Below, in pieces: positions 34,046 to 46,393 of a DNA stretch of 64,000 bases. Location of the stretch: the NCBI GenBank assembly GCA_039090855.1, contig CM077005.1, forward strand, positions 78,054,607 to 78,118,606, in the 5' to 3' direction. Both the position numbers and the translations under genes were made by a program. The notes below the pieces were generated by a model that was not told the DNA's origin, ran no database searches, and saw only the letters and a list, made by a program, of their open reading frames with translations. The stretch is from Macrothele yani (taxonomy: Eukaryota > Arthropoda > Arachnida > Araneae > Macrothelidae). Position 1 is the first letter of the stretch. Each line of letters begins with the position of its first letter.

Positions 34046-34235
34046 ATCATCATTATCAATCATTATCAATCCACTATTGGATGAAGGTCTCCCAAAGTTT
34101 CTTCCACAACTCTTTATCTTGACCATTCTCTTCACTATAATTCTAAGATGCTTTCAAATTTCATCTACCCATCTCCTCTGTAGTCCTTTTCCGTCCCTTG
34201 AAATCTAGTCTAATATTTCAGTCATCTAATGGTGG
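34046..34235 (-). mobile_element. RTE 3' end fragment
   Basis: Starts with the tail (tcatcattatcaatcattatc) and continues with sequence matching the last 180 bp of the RTE coding region (tccactattggatgaaggtc). It is more diverged than copies B-E, so it is a severely 5'-truncated older insertion. Confidence 0.8.
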
Positions 34236-34707
34236 TTAGTTTTCCTAGTAATCATAAATAACCAGATAACTTTCCACTTGCACTTTGAAGCAGAAATGCA
34301 CTTGTTAATCAGGGGTATATTTAGAGTTTTTTTCAGGGGGAAGAACAAAAAATGTAAGGTTTTAAAATCCACCAGGACAAAATAAAAGTTACCAAAAAAT
34401 AGAAGAAAATATTAAAGCGTTTTTTCCTAATGCAAGTTGATGCATTTTTTTTAAATTTAACCATTATTTTTCCAATGCAAGTCACATTAAAAAAAAAATA
34501 AAAAAAAAGAAGCATTTTTTGGGGGAAGGGTCTTTTTATCTCTCCTCTCTAAATATTCCCCTGTCTTTAATCATAGTTTTCTTTCAGAGAAGCTGACTAA
34601 TATGATGGGTACAGCCTTTAATATACGAACAGAAAATGCTTTTGTGAACAAGAAAAGTTAAACCTCATCAGTTGTGGCAGAGGACTGAAAAATTAGGCAC
34701 TTACATA
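34236..34707. other. No gene seen
   Basis: A/T-rich intron with A and T runs (34440-34510). No homology recognised. Confidence 0.5.
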
Positions 34708-36340
34708 TTAAACCAAGGACCTCAGCAGAGACCCACGATGATCATTGTTCCGAACTTCATTATGGACTTGTGACGTCATGTGAGAACTTCATTTGATATA
34801 TCATTCGATTCTTTGTTTATCATTCTTACTTTGTTTCCCATTCTGTGTGCTTCTATCGTTAATTGCTAATGTTGTTTAATTAAGTAAATTTTCGCCATTT
34901 TGTGGAAATATGAAAATCTGGGATCTACCTAACACTGAGGAACAGATTCTTTGTTTCTCATTCTTAGTTTGTTTTGCATTCTGAGTGCTTCAATCATTAA
35001 TTGCTAATGCTGTTTAAGTAAGTAAACTTTCTCCATTTTGTGGAAATATGAAGAAAATTTGAGATCTACCTAACACTGAGGAAGACGCAGTGAGTTTTTT
35101 TCAGAGTATAGGAATATTGCCAAGACAGCATATATGTAAAAATGGCCATAATATGAAATTATACTAAATTCATTTAATTCTTGGCAGTGTAATGTAAAAA
35201 GCTGTAAGAGTAAAGTAGGTATGCGTGTTGGAAATTGGTTTGAAGGATCTCGTATGCCTTTCATAACCGCTTTACGATTTATTTACTGTTGGTATGAAGA
35301 GCTCACATCTATTGAGTGGTGTAAAAGGCAACTTGATATGTCAGACAAAACTGCAATTGACTGGAACAACTATATGAGAGAAAGTTGTGTTGAAATTTTG
35401 GTTAAAAGAAATAAGAAAAAAAATCGGAGGACCGAATATGATAGTGGAGATTGATGAAAGTTTGTTTACCAAATGAAAGAGCAACTCAGGACGAATATTC
35501 CCACAGCAATGGGTTTTTAGGGGACTTTGTAGAGAGACCAATTAATGTTTTATAATTCAAGTTGCTGATTGAAATGCTTCGACATTAATAAATGATATAC
35601 ATAATTTATGACTACTAAGCTTGTGGTGTTAAGATAGAAAAAAATTACAACGTTTCGCACAATAAAATGTTTATTATACATCAACTATAGTTTTGCAGAG
35701 CATTTGGCTCGGCTTCCTCAGGACGAATGGCTAAAACGCTGTTATTATTATTCTATATTAATGAATGCTATTGTTCAAAATATAAACGAAGGCAGTATGA
35801 TATATTCGGATTCGTGGCGGGTGTATAAATCTAATGAACTTAAAGAGACTGGTTTTCATCACTTCACTGTGAATCACAAACACAATTTTGTTGACCCTGA
35901 CAGTGGGGCACACACACAATCTATAAGAAAGGTTATGGGGTTCTACAAATGGTGAAACAAGAAACATCATGGTACTGCACGTCACCATATCGAATCTTAT
36001 TTGGTGGAGTTCATGTGGCAAAGAAGGACACAAAGAGATGAAAACATGTTTGAAGCCATACTTACCGCTATTGCTAATGTTTGGCCACCATCAGAAAAGG
36101 TGGACTGATGCCTCAGTATATGTTTCTTTTCTTTATTTTGAACTGTCTGACTTTTGTATGTGCACTTGGCATTGTTAGGCAGTAAATTTTCATTTCTTTT
36201 TATTGAACTGTTTGATTTTTGTAGGTGTAATTTAGGCAGTATATGTTTCCTTTTTTTATATTAAACTGCTTCACTCTGTACGTGTACTTGCCATGGTTAT
36301 ATCTGCTCCAAAATCTGTCTCTGCTGAGGTCTCGGTTTAA
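34708..36340 (+). mobile_element. Merlin (IS1016/ISXO2-like) DNA transposon
   Basis: The ends are ttaaacc...cctcagcagagac and the inverted form gtctctgctgagg...ggtttaa, about 22 bp with one indel. They are flanked by tacata on both sides (34702-34707 and 36341-36346), slightly short of the usual 8-9 bp Merlin duplication. Length is 1.63 kb. A direct repeat of about 90 bp (tttgtggaaatatga...gatctacctaacactgagg, near 34900 and 35040) lies ahead of the transposase. Confidence 0.85.
35048..36110 (+). pseudogene. Merlin transposase relic
   Basis: The order of blocks matches Merlin/ISXO2-like transposases: an N-terminal zinc-binding piece (CKNGHNM, then CNVKSCKSK, about 35130-35215), a helix-turn-helix (FITALRFIYCWYEELTSIEW), then the DDE core. 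The core has IVEIDESLF (35441-35467), IYSDSWRVYKS (35803-35835), FVDPDSGAHTQSIRK and the basic block NKKHHGTARHHIESYLVEFM (35957-36017). Two frameshifts split the core. It ends SEKVD near 36108. Merlin enzymes cut and paste using three acidic residues; here the first (EIDES) and second (YSDSW) are still visible. Confidence 0.85.
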
Positions 36341-37640
36341 TACATAAGTACCAAAAATTTTTCACTAGATAGCTCCTGATTTTACTAAGAATAGACTTTA
36401 GCCAACATGTGATAAACAATTGAGTTCAGGAAAATGCTTTGCATTTAGTTATGTGTATGGAAGTAATTTTTCTTTTGTTTACTTACAATAAAGATTAAGA
36501 ACTGATTTCAAACACATGAAAGGAAATAACTTCTTTCTGACTCGAATCACTGAACAATTAAAGTTTAGGTCAAAGTATGAATTGCAAGCTAAGAGTGCTG
36601 TGGATTATGAAATGTGTGAAAAAATACACCAATGCTTGTTTACAAATTTAATTTTTACAGCTAAGAAATACTGAAAATACTTGTTATTTTTAATGCAATA
36701 ATTTTTTATCTTCAGTTTCTCTCATGTCATGATTAAAGTTATTTGGGTATTTGGTATTGAAACTGAGTATGAAATTCATTCAGCATGCAATGAACAGAAT
36801 GATTTTTGCATGGTTCCTTCATCCAGTGAATGGTCCCACTTACTCAGTTTGATGGGTTTAGGTTCATAGAAAGTTAATTTTTATGAATTGCTTAAGTTTC
36901 ATTAAAATTTCATATAAATGCAATGATGTTATATTTATCTGAGTTCTCTGAAAACATAAAACAGTGAATTTCCAAGCAAATGAAGTACGTAATGTTGAAT
37001 CAACATATGCAGAGCTCTAGTAGAAGCTCTTGCATCCCTGTTACAGTGAACTTATCTTCATAACTGGCATCTATCTATGCAGTTACATACACCAAACCAC
37101 AGACAATACATTTCCAAATAACTAGAGAATGTGAAGAGAGATTAACAGCCACAAATTAACAAACCATTCATTGTGATAATAAGAACACAGATGTCTGTTA
37201 TCACGATCAATGGTTCAATACAACAATGTACACCTCTTGTCTGTCAATACACCTTTATACACTTTAGCTGCTAGGAAATGAACTACCTTGAATAGTTCAA
37301 TGCACCAAGTGCTGCTAGTTCAACTTCAGCTACAAAATGATTCAATTTTCAAGTTTTTTATTTTGTGTGTGTGCAGTATGATGCTTTCTTTTACATATCA
37401 AAAGGACATTAGAATAATTCTTGATGTCGACATATCACGCATAAGTTACAGGGACATCAAGAATTATTCTAATGTTTTGTGTCTTACGTGTTCCACTGCC
37501 AATTATTAACTATGCAGACATCTCATGCTAGTATATCCTTAAATCCTGTTATATTAAAAATTCTGAAAGCCAGTTTTTACAAAAATACAACAAATTATGT
37601 AGTACAGTAGTTCATGACCAAAAATTTCCACACATTTTCA
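36341..37640. other. No gene seen; contains a perfect hairpin
   Basis: AT-rich intronic sequence. The only standout is the palindrome at 37408-37475. Confidence 0.5.
37408..37475. repeat. Perfect 22-bp inverted repeat with 24-nt loop
   Basis: cattagaataattcttgatg plus tc is followed after gacatatcacgcataagtta plus cagg by its exact reverse complement. Perfect pairing over 22 bp in otherwise unremarkable sequence could be a small foldback or a recent inverted duplication. No expression evidence. Confidence 0.85.
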
Positions 37641-38650
37641 TGTTTCCTGATGTGTGATTTTGTCACTAGGTGGCATAAACTTAATTTAAAATTTTTAGCA
37701 TGTCTTTGGTAAAAAAATATTGTGTTTACGTATCGGTTTGTCCGTCTGTCTGTGGACACCATATATTTGCAACTAATAGTCCGATTTGAAAAATTATTTT
37801 TACATTGGGAAGCGTGATATGTGCGAATGATGATCCTTGAATTCAGTTTTTTTTTTTCATGATGCAATATTTTGCCGCTAAAGGGCATAAATGCAGATGA
37901 TATTGAATTCAAAACACATTTCATTCCATATATTTGCTTCTAAACATCTGATTGAAAAAATTATTTTACCTTTCAATTCCATTTATGTCAAAGACTATTT
38001 TAGGTATAATCACTTTTTCCAGTTACGCATAGATTTTCCGCTAGGGGGCATAAAATTGCATTTTCCCTGATGCTTCTGTTTTTAAAACTCTGATTTGAAA
38101 TTTTTTTCCTGAACCGAATACAGCTCCTGATAAGAAATGTCTTGCATATAATTTCAAATTCTTGGTAAAAAATGATTTGGCCACCAGGGGACAGAAGTGT
38201 TAATTTCATTTTCTGATGAATTTGCAGCAACATCTGAGCTTCTAAAATCTCAATTAAAAAAATTCTTTCGTGGACCAATACCACTCATGCCGATAAACCT
38301 TTTTGGAATATTTTCTTCTTAAATTAATTCAAGTTCTTTTTCTTTAGCTTCGTTTTTTTCATGCAGAATATTTTTTGCATATTTTCAACTTTTCCATTAT
38401 ACAAAATTCTTCCGCTAGAAGGCCTAGTGTTATATATATTTTTTTCTTCTCTCGTATATTTCTTCTTTTAACTGTTCGATTTGAAAATCTTTTTGTCTCT
38501 GATACCTTCCTTGTGCTATGAGAAATATTTTGTGCACTACTTGTTAATTTTTGTGATTTGAAAATCTTTTTGTCTCTGATACCTTCCTTGTGCTATGAGA
38601 AATTTTTTGTGTGCCATTTGTTAATTTTTGTAACACGCTTTTTAGCCCCT
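37640..38650. repeat. Degenerate tandem array, unit about 170-190 bp
   Basis: A block like ccgctagggggcataaa recurs with decay at about 37665, 37872, 38036, 38175 and 38410, each followed by a ttctgattgaaaaa-type block. A tccgtctgtctgtgg string lies at 37740. The spacing is irregular. The array has no coding potential. Confidence 0.6.
38478..38634. repeat. Two direct copies of a 78-bp unit
   Basis: The unit containing gatttgaaaatctttttgtc and ccttccttgtgctatgagaa is repeated head to tail with only a few changes, within the older degenerate array. It is a recent tandem duplication. Confidence 0.9.
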
Positions 38651-38864
38651 TGTGGAATTAAGAAGCTGCTTCTATTTCTGGATGTTTTATCAATTGTTGA
38701 AACCAGTTGATTGTTTTCCAAACCGGTTCCATTGACTTTGAATAGCTTTGGTAAATTTAATTCACATCAGAACGGATTCAAAGGACGTGCTCATTACAAC
38801 TGAAAATTCGGTGTCATTTTTTTTGTTTTTCTTTAACAAGAACTTCCTGTTTACAAATTTACTT

Positions 38865-40376
<1,512 letters not shown>

Positions 40377-40591
40377 GTGTTTTTTTTTTGTTGTTGCTGT
40401 GTTTTTGTTTGTTTGTTTGGGCTATAAGCAGTCACCCTTCCCTAATTTAGAGCCATTGATGCCAGGAAAGGGATAGAGCCAGTGTCGTAAGGCAAACACC
40501 ACATCCATGCCTCACTGGGATTTGAACCTGGAGCCATCTTGGACAAATGGTCAGAAGCTGGCACTTAGACCACTGTGCCACTGAGGTGGTG
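40377..40591 (-). mobile_element. tRNA-derived SINE, family shared with 49346-49593
   Basis: Bounded by gcacatt on both sides (40370-40376 and 40592-40598). On minus it starts with a tRNA-like head: A box tggcacagtgg, B box ggttcaaatcc. The body includes aggcatggatgtggtg and ggctctaaattagggaaggg, and it ends in an A-rich tail, seen as T runs at 40377-40420. A second copy at 49346 shares body and tail. Confidence 0.88.
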
Positions 40592-41238
40592 GCACATTAG
40601 TTTTAGTTTCTGTCAAAGGTACTTTGTCATATAAGCATTAGCACTTGAGCAATACATACTGTAAGCTAGAAATAACACAAAAACATACTTCTCTTTTACA
40701 AACAAAAATAAATGTCCCAAGTATGTCCCTAAATGGGAGGTTTTACTATTATATTCAAAATGGTCATCACTATGTTTTTAACACATTTGTACGTGCCTGT
40801 TCTCAGTTCGATTTAATGCAATAAAAATTTCTTCAGAAATATTCCTGAGCAATGATGACATTTTCAAATCTTGAATTTAGTGAGAGTTTCTGACAAATTC
40901 TGGATTTTAGATGACTGTGAAAGATGAAATCCTGCATCATCGTACTCACTAGGCAAGGTGGCTATTCACGAGGGCCTTTCCTTCTAATCCACCTCCTGGA
41001 AAAATGATCTAGCCAACACCTACAGAGAAAAAACTTCTTTTACTTGAAACTAAAGACATCCTGTTGGATAAAAAAAAGTGCTAGGAAGAGAAGAAAGTGG
41101 AATGTCATGATGACAAGGAAAATGGACATTTTCCAAAACATCAAAACAAGTAGTCCCAATGATTTAATAATTTTGAATACAACACCAGCACAAGCCAATC
41201 TTGAAGAGGTTGTCCCTGCATTGAGATTGAGATGTTCA
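40592..41238. other. No gene seen
   Basis: AT-rich sequence between the SINE and the piggyBac terminus. An open frame at 41044-41331 runs across the terminus and is not a gene. Confidence 0.5.
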
Positions 41239-43880
41239 TTAACACTTTCGCTGCCAGCGGGCACACATGCCTTCTGTAGAAATCGCCCTGGGGGCCAGAT
41301 AAACAGAAGTAAATATCTGAAGTTCCAGTAATGGGATTCTCAAAATATTTATACCACCTACTAGTTGGCTGATGACAAGTCAATTTATAGCAAAATATGC
41401 AGAAGTTGCGTGCGACCAACGTGGCCCAAAAGTTAAACGTGATGTTGTATAGGCCATACAGGCGCGGGCAACTTCATACAAGCTTATGTAAAATAGGCAA
41501 TTTTGAGGTACAAGTGGGGCATATCTCAGTTCTTGAAGCAATCATTGCATGGAAATAGAAAAAAGGAATTGTAGAAAGTCTATAAATAATGAGTGCTCCT
41601 CCCTCTTTCCTTTCTTTGTGATAGTGTGTTGTGTCTGGCGGAGGTTGAGCTGGGACACCGCATCGGTTGGAGACAATGGAAATATAATGCTCCATACACT
41701 GATTCCTCAGCACAGGGTGGCTGGTAGAAGCAAAAGAAGAGAAAACTGGGTGAACACTTTTCTCTTACTAACAATACTCCTCTGCTCGCATGCAGTTTAT
41801 ATAAACAAATGCTGCAGGAAAAGTAGCCTCCTTCCTTCCTTTTTGAGCTATAAATTCCTTTTTTCCCATTAGCACTTACTTCACTTGAGCATAATAGATT
41901 TCGGGATGTTAACAGACGTGCACCTATTTTTTTTTTTTTTTTTTCGTTTTTCTCTCCAAGTGCACTAATTTGTAGTTCGACGAAAATCCCATAACTGATC
42001 TTGTAATCAAAGCATGAGGATGGCTGACCCCATAAAAAGCAAAAAGTTTTACTCCAAAAGGCGAAAATTAGAATCTGATGTCAGGTTTCCTTCTTCTTGG
42101 ATACCTGATCCCACTGCTGGCCGGAATAATTAACTCAGCTACAGATCTTTCTGCTATAGATGATCCAACTGTTGGTCCTACAACAACTGATTCTCTTGAA
42201 TCAGACACAAGTGACCACGAATCAAGTCTTTCCGATTTTGAAATTTCTTCTGCATCTGATACAGGCAATGGAACCACCATCGGCGCTGATGGCCATAGTA
42301 TGGAAGTTGTGAAAAAGCTTTCAGCAGATTATTTGAATGCTGGTCGCAGTTTATATGCAGACAGCTTCTACTCATCAGTGAATCTTGCGGAATATTTAGT
42401 GAGCAAAGATGCTAACTATACTGGAACTTTGTCGAAAAAGCATGCTGGTGTACCAAAAGTGGCAAGGGAGAAAAAAGTAGGAAAAGGAGAATCTTTTGCA
42501 CGCATGAGAAGCAATGGACTCGTGGTGTGCAAATGGAAGGATAAGAGGGAAGTTATCATGATTTCGACTTGCCATTCTGGAAAACTAGTTGATTCCGGAA
42601 AAACAAAAAAAAAAAAAAAAAAAAACTCTAAATGGGCAGGTAAAGCTGAAGCCTGATTGCATTGTGTCTTAAAACAAAGCCAAAGTGGGGATTGACAAAT
42701 CAGAACAAATTACATCGTATTACTCGTGCTTGAGGAAAATGGTTCGCTGGTACAAGTAACAATAGAGTTCATCCAAGGAACTGTTATTACAAACACTACA
42801 AGAGTGTACAATGCTATTGCTTCAACGAGGCCGGGGTTAAAAAGAATGAGCCTTGAAGACATACGTACAGAGTTGGCCATGGAACTTTTGCAGATGAATG
42901 CTGCTCACCAAGTGCAAACGCCATCACCACGAACTGTGATAGACCATGCACTAGTTGAAACTCAAATTCCACAAACTGGGAAAAGAAAAACCCGCAGAAA
43001 GAGACTGTATTTTAAGTACTGCTACCAAGAAATGAAAGCACAGTATGGAGTATCAACTGCAAAGAAAAAAACTAGGCAGGTTACAACACAGTGCAAGGCA
43101 TGTGATGGATAACCATTTATGTGCAAGGATCATTTTCTTCCGCTCATAAAACAAGCTTGTACAGTGCAAGTACGGTAATGTATTCATTTATATATGAAAT
43201 TATTTCCACATAATTTGTATAAAAGTATATACTAACTACAGCTAAATACTGGAAAATAGCTCGTAAAGTATTAGTTTAGTAATGTTCGTAAGTATCATAA
43301 TATCCATCTATGAAATATAATAATGTCCACATAATTTTTGCACACGTATATACTAGCCACCTAAACACTGGTAATGCCACAACTTCTTATTTGGTAAAAT
43401 TCTCTATTGTTGAAATGTGTTTCACAATGTTCTTTTCCAATTTCGTACATATAAATTACAAATAAATTTAGGTTTTTTATAATTATTACGATCTCATAGA
43501 AACATTATTTTTGAATAATGATGTAGCCCCACATTAAATTTGTACTATAGATTTTACTTTAAGAAAAAAAACCTATTTGTAATATGTCATGAAAATTTTG
43601 AAAATATGCACAAAAATCTACGGAATCTATGAAAAAAATAATAGTATACCCATGGGCCATAGAAGCCGTGAGCGACTTCTATGGCCATCTGATTTACGAT
43701 GTAATTCTTCAGTATGTTGTGTAGTAGTCTAATGTTTCAAAACATGGGTAAATCTAGTGAAAGGAATACAAAATAAAAACCAAATTAATAGAAATGTTCA
43801 AGGCGCCTGCAGCCAGTATGGCTTTCCTTTTATTAATTTTACTTATTTTTTCCAAACGGGATAGCATTTATGCCTCCTTT
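41239..43880 (+). mobile_element. piggyBac-type element, left end and body
   Basis: Begins with TTAA (41239-41242) and cactttcgctgccagcgggc. The same 20-bp terminus, inverted and followed by TTAA, occurs at 57565-57588. The body carries a piggyBac transposase relic. The section 43624-43840 matches the subterminal region 57335-57535, so this copy reaches nearly to its right end, but the right terminal repeat is not recognisable before the RTE cluster begins at 43958. Confidence 0.75.
42011..43180 (+). pseudogene. piggyBac transposase relic
   Basis: The N-terminal part (MADPIKSKKFYSKRRKLE, from 42017) is followed by stops. Recognisable core blocks are GHSMEVVKKLSADYLNAGRS, LYADSFYSSVNLAEYL (the D-containing 'DNFYTS' block), TGTLSKK, VCKWKDKREVIMISTCHSG and, after an A-run frameshift near 42605, a late block with NTTRVYNAIAS. 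A C-terminal basic region ends CKACDG and continues in another frame with CKDHFLPL, the Cys-rich tail of piggyBac proteins. The first catalytic Asp region upstream of GHSMEV is degenerate. Confidence 0.78.
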
Positions 43881-46393
43881 TTTTTACCACATGCTACTTG
43901 CCATAAAAACAAAATATAATACAAACAAACATACATATATATATATTATATATATATCATCACCATTGTCAACCATTATCAATCCACTGCTGCATGAAGG
44001 TCTCCCCAAGTTTCCTCCACAACGGTCTGTCCTGTGCCAGTCTCCTCCATGTCACCCCTGCATACTTTCGAATTTCATCCACCCATCTCCCATGTGGTCT
44101 TCTTCTGGGTCTTTTCCTATTCCTTTGAATCCAATCTAAAATTTCGGCTGTCCATCGATGAACTGTCCTTCTGGCAGTATGTCCAGCCCATTGCTAGTTC
44201 AGGGATTTAACTCTGATCATGATGTCTTCCACTCTTGTCATTTTTCGGATCCACGAGTTCCTCTTCTCATCACTCCTGGTTACACCAAGCACACACCTCT
44301 CCATGCTTCTTTGAGTTGTCTGCAGCCTTTATATGTCTCTTTTAGTTAAGGTCCACATCTCTGCACCATACGTAAGCACTGGAAGGATTCATTGATCAAA
44401 CACTTTTCTTTTAAGACATAATGGCATATTGCTCCTGAAAATTATGCTGTTTCTTCCAAAAGCTCTCCAGGGAAGTTTTGACGGCCAATTAATTTCTTCA
44501 TCAATGTGGCCGTCACTTGATATCTGCTGTCCAAGATAAACATACATGTCTGTTATCTCCAGCTTTTCTCCATCAATCGATAAATCTTCATTTCTTGTAA
44601 AAGCATTGAACATCACTTTTGTCTTCTGAAAGTTCATTTTTAATCCCACTTCTTTACTCTTGTCAGCAAGTTCCTGGATCATACTCTGCAGTTCTGATGG
44701 GGTAGTTGCAAAAATGACTATGTCATCAGCAAAACGAAGGTGAGTTAGATAATCTCCATTAATCTTTATCCCTTTATTTTCCCAGTTCAGTGATTGAAAT
44801 ACATTTTCCAATGTGGCATTCAAGAGCTTGGGAGATATGGTGTCACCTTGTCTCACTCCCTTTCCAATTTTTATGTGTGTTGTATTTTCAAACAGCCAAA
44901 TCTTTGCACTTGCATTTTCATAGATGTTATTAATAATATTAATGTATGCATCTTCAATACCGCAGGATTTCAGAGCCATTGTAACTGCTGATGGTTTCAC
45001 CGAATCAAAGGCCTTTTCATAATTGATAAAAGCCATGCACAATGGAAGTTCATATTCCCTCGCTCTTTCAATTAGTTCTCTCAGTACGTGGATATGATCT
45101 ATTGAGCTGTAGCCACTCCTGAATCCAGCTTGTTCTCTCGGTTGAGCCATGTCAAGTGTTACCTTCAAGCGGTGTGAAAGAACTTTAGTGAAGATTTTAT
45201 AAACCACTGATAGGAGGCTGATAGGTCTGTAGTTCCTGAGATCCTCAATGTCACCTTTTTCATGTAGCAGGATCATTGTAGCGTTGTTCCAATCCTCAGG
45301 AATCTTCCCTTCATTAAGGCATCAAGTGAAAATTTGGGCGAGTACTGTTTCGATTTCTCCATTTGCTTCTTGTATGATGTCTACAGTAATTCCATCTTCT
45401 CCTGGAGCTTTTCCCCACTTCATGTTCTTGATTGCATGTGCAACTTCTGCTGGGAGGACTGGAAGAACTCTGGTACCTTTTATGATGTCTGGAATACATG
45501 TATCATCCCTTTCATATAATTCGGAGTAGAAATTTTTCACTCTTGTCAAAATTTTGCCTCTATTTCTTGTTACAGAACCATCTTTTCTCAGTGCCATAAT
45601 CTGTTTTCTTCCCTTACTGAGATGTCCCTTTGCTATCTTTAGGCTTTGGTTGTTTTCAATTGCTTTCCTCACTAGTTCACAGTTGAATTTCCTTACGTCT
45701 TCAGTGATACTTTTTCATACTGTCTTGCATAGCTCTATAAATTCCAGTTTGGAAGTCACATCTTCTTTAGTTGACCTCATCTCTCTTCTTTTTTGCATCA
45801 ACATTTTGGTTTTTCCTGATAATTTGTTCACATGCAACTTGTTCTTAGACCAAGCTAATTTTGTTGCTGTTTCCATAAGAGCTTTGGTTACTTTTCTGTT
45901 AACTTCAGAAATATCCACTTCTTCCGATGTTAGGCTTTATAAAGCAGAGAATCTGTTCTTCAGTTCCAACTTGAAGGTATTGTGGTGTTTTTTAAGGTTG
46001 GTGATGTCAATACATTTTGTTTGTCTTATGAGCTTGCCACGTTCGAGTTTAGTGTTAAGGTGCATCTTACATCTCACCAATCTATGGTCACTACCTGTGT
46101 TAAACTTGTTTAGCACACTGCAGTCTTCTATGACGAATTTTTTGTTACACATAATAAAATCAATTTCACTAGTCGTCCCATTTGGATGTCTCCATGTCCA
46201 TTTCCTGTGTGGCTTTTTCTTGAAAAAGGAGTTCATGATGAAAAACCTTTCTGCCTCTGCAAACTCTAGGAGAGTATTTCCACTCTGGTGAAAAACCTTT
46301 CTGTTGCTGTGACCGAATTTACCTACTGAAGTTTCATTTTGTTGCTGTTGCCCTATTTTTGCATTGAAATCTCCCATCTCTTCAAGTGCTGCT

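Noticed and set aside
37408..37475. Candidate microRNA precursor
   Set aside because: Arms are perfectly paired and 22 bp only, without the longer imperfect stem of a microRNA precursor.
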